The translations under genes were made by a program, and so were the position numbers. DNA of 20,009 nt from an uncultured Oscillospiraceae bacterium (GTDB taxonomy: Bacteria > Bacillota > Clostridia > Oscillospirales > Oscillospiraceae): the NCBI GenBank assembly GCA_944385595.1, contig CALWXY010000039.1, positions 1 through 20,009 of the forward strand, given 5' to 3'. Position 1 is the stretch's first letter; every line of letters starts with the position of its first letter. Shown in pieces: positions 15,233-20,009 of this stretch. A model generated the notes under the pieces. The model had not been told where the DNA came from. It made no database searches and saw nothing but the letters and a program-made list of their open reading frames with translations.

Positions 15233-15262
15233 TTGCCAAAAAGGTGGACTTTGTGCTACCAT
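15233..15262 (+). promoter_or_regulatory. Promoter of the GNAT gene
   Basis: -35 TTGCCA (15233-15238), 18-bp spacer, -10 TACCAT (15257-15262) preceded by an extended TGC. Confidence 0.6.
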
Positions 15263-15288
15263 ATTCTCAAAACACATCGGAGGTAACC

Positions 15289-15843
15289 ATGGAATTCAGA
15301 GAACTGAGTAGGCATGAAATTGCTGATATCTACGGCACGCATATGCAAATCGACTTTCCCCCAGCTGAGCTCAAACCGCTGGAGCTGCTGCTGCGCCGCT
15401 ACGACGAGGGCATATACTTTGCCCGCGGACTGTTCAACGAGGGACAGCTGCTGTCCTACGCGCTGTTCTTCCGCGCCGAGGGCTACGTCCTGCTCGACTA
15501 CTTCGCCGTCGACGCGCAGCTGCGCGGGGGAGGCATAGGCTCGCGCACCCTCGTCTACATCGGCGAAATGCCCGAGCTGCGCGAAGCCGCGCTCCTGCTC
15601 GAGGCGGAGGATCCCGATTTTGCCGCCGGCGAGGCCGACATCGAAAAGCGCCGCCACCGCCTCAGCTTCTACGCCCGCGCCGGAGTCGTCGACACCGGCC
15701 TGCGCAGCCGCGTCTTCGGCGTCGACTACCGCGTGCTCAGCCCCAGCGGCGTCTCCGCAGAAGAGGCCCGCAGCGGCATGGCCGCGCTGTACCACGCCCT
15801 CCTCTCCGACGAGGTCTACGACGCGAACATCTTCCTCAAATAG
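15289..15843 (+). CDS. GNAT family N-acetyltransferase
   Basis: A 184-residue acetyltransferase-fold protein. The start at 15289 (MEFRELSRHEIADIY) has GGAGG 5 nt upstream; the frame is open a further 15 codons, but that part overlaps the promoter. The acetyl-CoA binding motif A is LLDYFAVDAQLRGGGIGSRTL (about 68-88), with the pyrophosphate-binding core QLRGGGIG. Upstream are the beta strands EGQLLSYALFF and EGYVLLDYF, and downstream LLLEAEDPD...RRLSFYARAG-like segments (motif B region). The substrate, small molecule or protein, cannot be told. Single-gene unit with its own promoter and terminator. Confidence 0.9.
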   Translation: MEFRELSRHEIADIYGTHMQIDFPPAELKPLELLLRRYDEGIYFARGLFNEGQLLSYALFFRAEGYVLLDYFAVDAQLRGGGIGSRTLVYIGEMPELREAALLLEAEDPDFAAGEADIEKRRHRLSFYARAGVVDTGLRSRVFGVDYRVLSPSGVSAEEARSGMAALYHALLSDEVYDANIFLK

Positions 15844-15844
15844 C

Positions 15845-15876
15845 GAAAAAGCCGCCGCATTAGCGGCGGCTTTTTC
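15845..15876 (+). terminator. Terminator of the GNAT gene
   Basis: GAAAAAGCCGCCGC and GCGGCGGCTTTTTC pair around ATTA directly after the stop codon. Nearly symmetrical, so it could also act on the minus strand. Confidence 0.92.
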
Positions 15877-16290
15877 CGTCTCCCCCATGCAGGAAATTCT
15901 GCGCGCCGGGGCGAATTTGCGCCCCGCGCGTCGGATAAGCTCGAATGTGCATATATTATGTAAACCCATAATATATTTTTAAAACTTTATTTTTGCCGTT
16001 TGCGGCGATGGCATTTTCTGTAAATTCCGCAAATAATCGCGCTGCATCAGGCTTTTAAACAATGTTGAAAACCCTGTTGGGAATGTTGATAACTTTCCGG
16101 CTAGGCGATTACCCTTAACATGTTATGTAAATTTATCGCCTCCCCGGGCGGCGCAACTTGTATGGTCGGAAAAGGTCGAAATATCGGGCTTTTCCGGATT
16201 TCAGCCTCCGGGCCTGTATTGAATTTCCAGTGGCGGAGGAAATTCAATATACAGAATGTAATCGCCCCTCGCCTCCGGGAAATATATCTG
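15877..16290. other. Non-coding stretch with several hairpins, no gene recognised
   Basis: No frame here looks coding. It holds a GC-rich hairpin (15902-15930, CGGGGCG/CGCCCCG plus CGCG/CGCG, no T-run) and three TGTTG-type nonamers (16063-16092). There is a palindrome TAACATGTTA (16116-16125) and an 8-bp hairpin CGGAAAAG/CTTTTCCG (16167-16196). A long hairpin, CTGTA + TTGAATTTCC with its complement and a 2-nt bulge, spans 16214-16254. GGCGATTAC (16104-16112) and its complement GTAATCGCC (16258-16266) bracket the last three structures. Confidence 0.5.
16214..16254. repeat. Long inverted repeat in the tRNA upstream region
   Basis: TTGAATTTCC (16219-16228) pairs with GGAAATTCAA (16238-16247). 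After a 2-nt bulge the outer CTGTA pairs with TACAG, giving 15 pairs around a 9-nt loop. There is no T-run, so it does not look like a terminator. Confidence 0.75.
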
Positions 16291-16319
16291 TTGACAAAGC
16301 ATATTGATTTGAGTATAAT
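16291..16319 (+). promoter_or_regulatory. Consensus promoter of tRNA-Thr
   Basis: Perfect TTGACA (16291-16296), 17-bp spacer, perfect TATAAT (16314-16319). The predicted start near 16326 is about 11 nt before the tRNA. Confidence 0.93.
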
Positions 16320-16336
16320 ATTTAAGCATTGAATTT

Positions 16337-16412
16337 GCTGGTGTAGCTCAGTCGGTAGAGCGACGCACTCGTAATGCGTAGGTCGCCGGTTCAAGTCCGG
16401 CCTCCAGCTCCA
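16337..16412 (+). tRNA. tRNA-Thr (anticodon CGT)
   Basis: A 76-nt cloverleaf with encoded CCA. The acceptor is GCTGGTG/CTCCAGC, the D arm GCTC...GAGC, the anticodon stem ACGCA/TGCGT with loop CTCGTAA giving anticodon CGT (reads ACG, threonine), and the T arm GCCGG-TTCAAGT-CCGGC, followed by T73 and CCA. All stems pair except position 6:67 of the acceptor, which is T-T instead of the expected pair. Own promoter and terminator make it a single-gene unit. Confidence 0.95.
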
Positions 16413-16413
16413 C

Positions 16414-16452
16414 GTCGCCGCGGACGTCATATCGTTCGCGGCGACTTTTTTT
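16414..16452 (+). terminator. Terminator of tRNA-Thr
   Basis: GTCGCCGCG (16414-16422) pairs with CGCGGCGAC (16437-16445), followed by seven T residues. The distal part of this hairpin is also the beginning of the first tandem repeat. Confidence 0.88.
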
Positions 16453-16797
16453 ACAAAAAGTCACCTCTCACTCATTCTGTCGCGGCTCCTTTTCCAAACC
16501 GAACCCGCTTGCGCTGGGCTTCGGTTTGGGCACGTTTGGATTTCCGCGGACGTCATATCGTTCGCGGCGACTTTTTTATAAAAAGTCACCTCTCACTCAT
16601 TCTGTCGCGGCTCCTTAGCCAAACCGAACCCGCTTGCGCTGGGCTTCGGTTTGGGGTTACGAGGGGCTTCCCGCGGACGTCATATCGTTCGCGGCGACTT
16701 TTTTTGCAAAAAGTCACCTCTCACTCATTCTGTCGCGGCTCCTTTGCCAAACCGAACCCGCTTGCGCTGGGCTTCGGTTTGGGGTTACGAGGGGCTT
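16418..16797. repeat. Three tandem copies of a 126-127-bp repeat
   Basis: Copies start at 16418, 16544 and 16671, each opening with CCGCGGACGTCATATCG. The first ~112 bp are almost identical in all three. The tails differ in copy 1, while copies 2 and 3 share GTTACGAGGGGCTT. Each unit contains the palindrome GACTTTTT/AAAAAGTC, and a hairpin AAACCGAA...TTCGGTTT extended by CCC/GGG. No transposase and no terminal inverted repeats are visible. Short frames through the repeat are artefacts. Confidence 0.93.
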
Positions 16798-16809
16798 GTC
16801 GATTTTTCC

Positions 16810-16892
16810 TTATTCACTATTCACTCTTCACTTTTCACTGACCTGATGGGTCGATTTTTGGAAGTGAATAACGAATAGTGAATAGTGAATAG
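16810..16892. repeat. Inverted pair of heptad (TTCACTN) arrays
   Basis: 16810-16839 is a run of TTCACTA/TTCACTC/TTCACTT heptads. 16863-16892 is the complementary run (GTGAATA units), separated by a 23-nt spacer, so the two can fold into a long hairpin. No protein is encoded here. Confidence 0.85.
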
Positions 16893-16899
16893 GCGTTGT

Positions 16900-16916
16900 G
16901 TGCCGCTGCGCGGCAC
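16900..16916. repeat. Short GC-rich hairpin
   Basis: GTGCCGC-TGC-GCGGCAC, seven perfect pairs, located between the heptad arrays and the next hairpin. No T-run follows. Confidence 0.5.
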
Positions 16917-16921
16917 GGATT

Positions 16922-16957
16922 AAAATAGCGGCAAGCCCTTCGGGCTTGCCGTTTTTT
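16922..16957. terminator. Terminator-like hairpin downstream of the exonuclease gene
   Basis: CGGCAAGCCC (16929-16938) and GGGCTTGCCG (16942-16951) pair with a TTC loop. Six T residues follow on the plus strand and CTATTTTA on the minus strand. No plus-strand gene needs it, so it probably ends the leftward exonuclease transcript. Confidence 0.65.
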
Positions 16958-16959
16958 CC

Positions 16960-16990
16960 TTCTTCACTTTTCACTCTTCACTCTTCACTA
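16960..16990. repeat. Second TTCACTN heptad array, running into the exonuclease stop codon
   Basis: Consecutive TTCACTT, TTCACTC, TTCACTC and TTCACTA units. The last unit contains CTA, the complement of the TAG stop of the minus-strand exonuclease gene. Confidence 0.8.
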
Positions 16991-17533
16991 TCTTATTCCC
17001 CGCAAATCATATTTCCTCACAAACGGCCTGATGTCCGCGCCGGCTCGGAGCATGTGCAGCAGCAGCTCGCCGCAGGCGCGGCTGTCGCTGCCCGCGTTGT
17101 GGTGGTCGAGCCCCAGCCCCAGACAGGCGCACAGCGTGTTCAGCTTGTGGTTCGGCGCGTCTATGTACCGGCGGCTCATGCGGCAGGTGCAGGCGTAGAG
17201 GGCCGTGTCGCGCCAGTCTATGCAGTAGGCCCGCAGGCACTTCGCGAGCACGCCCATGTCAAACGGCGCGTTGTGCGCTATCAGTATGCCGCTCGACATC
17301 AGCGGCTCTATCTTCTCCCACAGCTCCGGGAAGGCCGGCGCGCGCTCCGCCATCTCCGGCGTTATGCCCGTCAGCTCTATGTTGAAGCGGTCAAAGTGCG
17401 TCTCCGGGTTCACGAGGCTGTAGAATTCGTCGGCTATCTCCCCGTTTTCGACCACGGCTATGCCTATGGCGCTCATTCTATTGTTCGCAAAGTTCGGCGT
17501 CTCCACGTCGAAGGCTATGTATCTATCTGCCAT
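16988..17533 (-). CDS. 3'-5' exonuclease, DEDDh (DnaQ/PolC-epsilon type)
   Basis: A 181-residue stand-alone exonuclease of the DnaQ fold. The start at 17533 (MADRYIAFDVET) follows GGAGGACGAA. All five DEDDh residues are visible: Asp9 and Glu11 (FDVET), Asp92 (AHNAPFD), His145 and Asp150 (HHNAGSD). It removes nucleotides from 3' ends of DNA or RNA, acting in proofreading, repair or turnover; there is no polymerase or BRCT domain in this short version. The C-terminus is basic (FVRKYDLRGIR). The stop codon lies inside a heptad repeat, so the original C-terminus may have been longer or different. Extended -10 promoter upstream. Confidence 0.94.
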   Translation of the reverse strand: MADRYIAFDVETPNFANNRMSAIGIAVVENGEIADEFYSLVNPETHFDRFNIELTGITPEMAERAPAFPELWEKIEPLMSSGILIAHNAPFDMGVLAKCLRAYCIDWRDTALYACTCRMSRRYIDAPNHKLNTLCACLGLGLDHHNAGSDSRACGELLLHMLRAGADIRPFVRKYDLRGIR

Positions 17534-17561
17534 TTCGTCCTCCGCAATACGATTTTGAGCT

Positions 17562-17590
17562 ATTATAGCACATTGCATCAAAATAAAAAA
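17562..17590 (-). promoter_or_regulatory. Extended -10 promoter of the exonuclease gene
   Basis: Minus strand: TGC followed by a perfect TATAAT (17567-17562). The -35 region is only a T-run, consistent with an extended -10 promoter. Confidence 0.65.
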
Positions 17591-17616
17591 GCGCGGCTGA
17601 TGCCGCGCTTTTTTAT
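17583..17616. terminator. Terminator of the lipoprotein gene
   Basis: GCGCGGC (17591-17597) and GCCGCGC (17602-17608) pair around TGAT, with an A-run on one side and a T-run on the other, so it works on the minus strand after the lipoprotein stop. Confidence 0.88.
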
Positions 17617-17626
17617 TTATTTATTT

Positions 17627-18517
17627 TCAGCCCATGACGTCGAAGCCCGCTATCATGTCGATGTCGAACTCGGTGTCGGTGAGGGTGTAGGGGATCTCAA
17701 CGGTGTAGCCGTTGCTGTCGTAGGTGCAGAAGACGTAGCCCTTCTGGACGGTGTAGGTGCCGGAGTTGGTGACGCCCAGGCTGGTGGCGACGCTGAAGTT
17801 GTTGGGCGCCCAGAAGTCGATGTCGTAGGTCAGGCCGTTGATGCTGAGTATCCAGCCCGCGCCGTTGAGCTGGTTCTGGACCATGGCGGTGGTCTGCTCG
17901 TCGGCGGGCTCGCGCATCTCCATGGCGGCGGCGTAGCCCTCGGGGTCGGCGGCCTCGCAGATGGCCTCGTCGCCCTCGAGGTGGATCATGTCGTCGGTGC
18001 TGAAGCTGATGGCCTCAATGCCGGGGATGCTGCTGTCGGCCAGGGTGACGCTGCGCCCGGCGGCAAGGTCGGCCTCAGGCACCAGGAAGGTGGCGGCCAC
18101 GTTCAGCGAGGTGCCCATGTAGACGTCCTCTATGTAGCTGCTGTAGTAGTAGCTGCCGGCGAAGCTGCAGGCGGGGGGATAGTGGTCGGACTCATAGGTG
18201 TTGGTGCCGTTTATGGTCATCTCGGTGTACCTGCTGTCGGCGTCGAGGTTGGTGTCGGCGGCGGTGACAGTGTAGAACAGATAGACCATGCGCAGCGGGC
18301 TCTCGTCGTCGTCACGGTAGGCGTCGTCGACGTAGACGCCGTTGATCTTAAAGCCGTCGGTCTCCATGACGGCACCGGCGCTCTCCGGGGCCTCGGACTC
18401 GGGAGCCTCGCTCTCCGGCGCGGAGGACTCGGGCGCGGCGGACTCGCTGGAGCCGCCGCAGGCCGCGAGGCCGAGCAGCATCAGCATTGCAAGCAGCAGG
18501 GACAGTGTCTTTTTCAT
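17627..18517 (-). CDS. Unrecognised lipoprotein with Ser/Glu/Pro linker
   Basis: A 296-residue predicted lipoprotein. The start at 18517 is set by AGGAGGTAATTTT and the signal peptide MKKTLSLLLAMLMLLGLAAC with the lipidated Cys20. A low-complexity spacer follows, with repeats of APESE/APESS (about 24-48), then a globular domain of about 245 residues with many Tyr, Asp and Thr, predicted mainly beta, including YLFYTVTAADTNLDADSRY and SYYYSSYIEDVYMG. The segment DGFKINGVYVDDAYRDDDESPLRMVYLFYTVT-like opening resembles small immunoglobulin-like extracellular domains, but I do not recognise the family. The gene is 25 nt behind the HTH gene, so the pair is probably one transcript, which hints that it is an output or sensor arm of that locus. 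Confidence 0.85.
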   Translation of the reverse strand: MKKTLSLLLAMLMLLGLAACGGSSESAAPESSAPESEAPESEAPESAGAVMETDGFKINGVYVDDAYRDDDESPLRMVYLFYTVTAADTNLDADSRYTEMTINGTNTYESDHYPPACSFAGSYYYSSYIEDVYMGTSLNVAATFLVPEADLAAGRSVTLADSSIPGIEAISFSTDDMIHLEGDEAICEAADPEGYAAAMEMREPADEQTTAMVQNQLNGAGWILSINGLTYDIDFWAPNNFSVATSLGVTNSGTYTVQKGYVFCTYDSNGYTVEIPYTLTDTEFDIDMIAGFDVMG

Positions 18518-18542
18518 AAAATTACCTCCTGAAAATTGATGA

Positions 18543-18968
18543 CTAGAACAAAGTTTTTTCCTTTTCAAGGAAGAGCTTGTCGTTAATCTGCTCCAGCTCC
18601 TCGCCGTGGAGTATGCCGAAGCTTATAATCGCGTCGCGCCGGTTGCGCGGATACAGCTCCGCGTAGCCCGCGAGCTTGAGCATGGCCTGGGTCTCGTCCA
18701 TATCCGCGCCCATGCCTATGCACAGCGAGAGCAGCCTGTCGCGCGACGGGTTGCGCCGCCCGGAGAAAACCTGGTGCAGGTACACCTCGCTCATTCCGGC
18801 CTTGCGCGCCAGCGCCGCCTTGGATATGGTTTTGCTGTCGTAGAGTCTCGTGAGCATACCGGCTATGTTGTCGTCCGTGAAGAGGCCGCAGTTCTCGCTG
18901 ATGTAGCTGTCTATATCCGGAGCGTTCATAAGCTCGCTCGTGAGATCGCCCGTGCTCTTGAAATCCAC
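18543..18968 (-). CDS. Helix-turn-helix (XRE-like) protein
   Basis: A 141-residue protein with a GTG start at 18968 preceded by AAAGGGGG about 10 nt upstream. A Cro/CI-type HTH lies at about 36-100: MLTRLYDSKTISKAALARKAGMSEVYLHQVFSGRRNPSRDRLLSLCIGMG. The C-terminal segment GYAELYPRNRRDAIISFGI is a helical extension, not the usual dimerisation domain, followed by a charged tail. I recall this layout (LYDSK...SK...A...F.GRR.PSRD.LL) as recurring beside small Hanks-type kinases in gut Clostridia, which is the arrangement seen here. It could be a DNA-binding regulator or a kinase substrate or adaptor. It is divergent from the kinase gene, with overlapping promoters. Confidence 0.85.
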   Translation of the reverse strand: MDFKSTGDLTSELMNAPDIDSYISENCGLFTDDNIAGMLTRLYDSKTISKAALARKAGMSEVYLHQVFSGRRNPSRDRLLSLCIGMGADMDETQAMLKLAGYAELYPRNRRDAIISFGILHGEELEQINDKLFLEKEKTLF

Positions 18969-18982
18969 CCAAAGGCACCCCC

Positions 18983-19021
18983 TTTACTTCCATTTTTAAA
19001 TAGTTTATAATTAATTTACAA
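18983..19021. promoter_or_regulatory. Overlapping divergent promoters of the HTH and kinase genes
   Basis: Plus strand: TTTACT (18983-18988), 17-bp spacer, perfect TATAAT (19006-19011). Minus strand: TTGTAA (19021-19016), 17-bp spacer, TAAAAA (18998-18993). Each promoter lies within the other's spacer, so polymerase occupancy would be mutually exclusive. The kinase transcript would have an ~80-nt leader. Confidence 0.5.
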
Positions 19022-19097
19022 CATTTTGTGGCCCGAAACAATATGCCCGCTGCATACCCCACCATATTTGGAGTGATTTACCATATATACCTGGCTT

Positions 19098-19781
19098 TTG
19101 AACGTACTTAAAACCGAATATGAGCTGGTTCGCGTCATAAAGGAGAGTCCTCGCGGCAGCGTCTCGCTCATAAGGCACCGCGCCAGCGGCAGGCAGTTCA
19201 TACTCCGCCGCTTCACCGGCAACGCCGGGGTCTACACCGCCCTGCTCGGCTACTCCTGCCGCAACCTCCCGCTCGTCTACGAGGTCGCGAGCGAGGGCGA
19301 CGAGCACCTCGTCCTCGAGGAGTTCATCGAGGGCGACACCCTCGGCTTTCTCCTGCGTGGCGCTCTCTTCTCGCCCGACGAGACCCGCGCCATAGTCACG
19401 CAGGTCTGCCGCGCGCTGTGGGTGCTGCACTCCATCGGCGCCGTCCACCGCGACGTCAAGCCCGAGAACATCATCATGCGCGGCAGCGAGGCCGTGCTCA
19501 TTGATTTCGACGCCGCCCGCTTCCACCAGCCCGAGAGCAGCACCGACACGCAGATCCTCGGCACCGTCGGCTTCGCCGCGCCGGAGCAGTACGTCCTCTC
19601 TCAGTCCGCCATACGCACCGACATCTACGCCCTCGGCGTCCTCATAAACGTCATGCTCACCGGCGTGCACCCCTCGAAAAAGCTCGCCGACGGCAAAATG
19701 GGCCGCATCGTAGACCGCTGCACCCACGTCAACCCCCAGCGCCGCTACAAAAACGTGCGCAGACTTATGGAGGCCCTGTGA
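19098..19781 (+). CDS. Compact Hanks-type protein kinase with atypical catalytic motifs
   Basis: A 227-residue protein kinase-like fold. The only usable start is TTG at 19098, because an in-frame stop lies at 19074; no clear Shine-Dalgarno precedes it. The C-lobe is well kept: HRDVKPEN (117-124) with catalytic Asp119, Lys121 and Asn124, then APE at 161-163. The metal-binding motif is DFD (136-138) instead of DFG. The position of the usual ATP lysine in beta3 is Arg (FILRRF, 37/38), the glycine loop is reduced to ESPRGSV, and no clear alpha-C glutamate is seen. No transmembrane or PASTA domain. Activity is uncertain: it may be a real kinase with altered chemistry or a pseudokinase. It overlaps the downstream zinc-ribbon gene by one base. 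Confidence 0.88.
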   Translation: MNVLKTEYELVRVIKESPRGSVSLIRHRASGRQFILRRFTGNAGVYTALLGYSCRNLPLVYEVASEGDEHLVLEEFIEGDTLGFLLRGALFSPDETRAIVTQVCRALWVLHSIGAVHRDVKPENIIMRGSEAVLIDFDAARFHQPESSTDTQILGTVGFAAPEQYVLSQSAIRTDIYALGVLINVMLTGVHPSKKLADGKMGRIVDRCTHVNPQRRYKNVRRLMEAL

Positions 19782-20009
19782 TGGATATGCGAAAATGCCC
19801 CCAGTGCGGAGCCGAAATTCCGGCGGAGGCGTCGTTCTGCCCGCACTGCACCGCCAGTGTCCGCCACAGAGAAAACGCCGTCCCGCCGTCGCGGACATGG
19901 CACAGGCATCTGCGGAAGCTGATCGCGCTCGCGCTGGTGATCGCCGTCTGCGCCGGCTTTTATTCTTATCTCAGCCCCAAAACCTACGACGCCTACGGCG
20001 AAATCACCT
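19781..20009 (+). CDS. Zinc-ribbon membrane protein, N-terminal part (3' end outside window)
   Basis: An ATG at 19781 overlaps the kinase stop (TGATG), with GGAGG 7 nt upstream inside the kinase gene. The frame stays open to the window end (76 residues). Residues 4-26 are a zinc ribbon, CPQC...CPHC, as in many Firmicutes membrane proteins whose cytosolic zinc ribbon precedes one membrane helix. The hydrophobic segment KLIALALVIAVCAGFYSYL (about 46-64) should span the membrane, placing the unseen remainder outside the cell. Coupling to the kinase suggests it is a substrate or receptor partner. Confidence 0.85.
   Translation, partial: MDMRKCPQCGAEIPAEASFCPHCTASVRHRENAVPPSRTWHRHLRKLIALALVIAVCAGFYSYLSPKTYDAYGEIT

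Noticed and set aside
15902..15930. GC-rich hairpin as a second GNAT terminator
   Set aside because: A strong stem, but no T-run follows and a complete terminator already lies at 15845-15876.
16101..16430. Minus-strand frame containing RPDLNRRPTHYECVALPTELH
   Set aside because: That peptide is the familiar translation of the reverse strand of a tRNA gene; here it covers tRNA-Thr, so it is not a protein.
16418..16797. Possible CRISPR array
   Set aside because: Units are 126-127 bp and nearly identical along most of their length, with no unique spacers and no cas genes.
16374..16878. Short plus-strand frames with a repeated GRHIVRGDFF-like peptide
   Set aside because: They follow the three tandem DNA repeats and switch frame between units; there are no ribosome binding sites, and the peptides reflect the repeat only.

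Overview
The window looks like a chromosomal segment of a high-GC, Gram-positive-type anaerobe of the class Clostridia, most plausibly an uncultured Oscillospirales/Oscillospiraceae-like gut bacterium. This is inferred from gene content rather than a database match: a CD1247-type zinc-ribbon protein, a split transketolase, a PadR/DUF2812 pair, a FeoA/FeoB/Cys-rich-membrane-protein cluster, GerMN lipoproteins, strong AGGAGG ribosome binding sites and canonical sigma-A-like promoters. No phage, transposase or CRISPR array is visible.

Layout. 1-238 is the 3' end of an unrecognised gene with its terminator. 274-1838 (+) is an autoregulation-style cassette: promoter with nested operators, PadR regulator, DUF2812 membrane protein, bidirectional terminator. 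1844-3679 (-) is a two-gene split transketolase with its own promoter. 3705-4893 (-) carries efp and a CD1247-like zinc-ribbon protein. 4900-10235 (-) is a tightly packed six-gene run: ComEA-like protein, OmpR-type response regulator, sensor kinase, triple-GerMN lipoprotein, YqeG-type HAD phosphatase and M24 aminopeptidase. Most junctions overlap by 1-17 nt, so translational coupling is likely. 10268-11879 (+) is a D,D-carboxypeptidase (PBP) with perfect promoter geometry. 11970-12716 (+) is a small (p)ppGpp synthetase whose Shine-Dalgarno lies inside a leader hairpin. 12717-15214 (-) is the ferrous iron uptake operon feoA-feoB-small Cys-rich protein, with matching 18-bp dyads before feoA and before feoB. 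15233-15876 (+) is a GNAT acetyltransferase.

15877-16987 is the main non-coding stretch: a structured AT-rich region, a consensus promoter driving tRNA-Thr(CGT), three tandem 126-127-bp repeats that begin inside the tRNA terminator, and TTCACTN-type heptad arrays that run up to the stop codon of the next gene. 16988-17533 (-) is a DEDDh 3'-5' exonuclease.

17627-20009 is the most unusual coding region. A divergent pair of units shares an AT-rich intergenic region with overlapping promoters. Leftward are a small HTH (XRE-like) protein and an unrecognised lipoprotein. Rightward are a compact Hanks-type kinase with non-canonical catalytic motifs and, overlapping it by 1 nt, a zinc-ribbon/membrane protein cut by the window end. 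This resembles a self-contained signalling module and is the best candidate here for an undescribed system.
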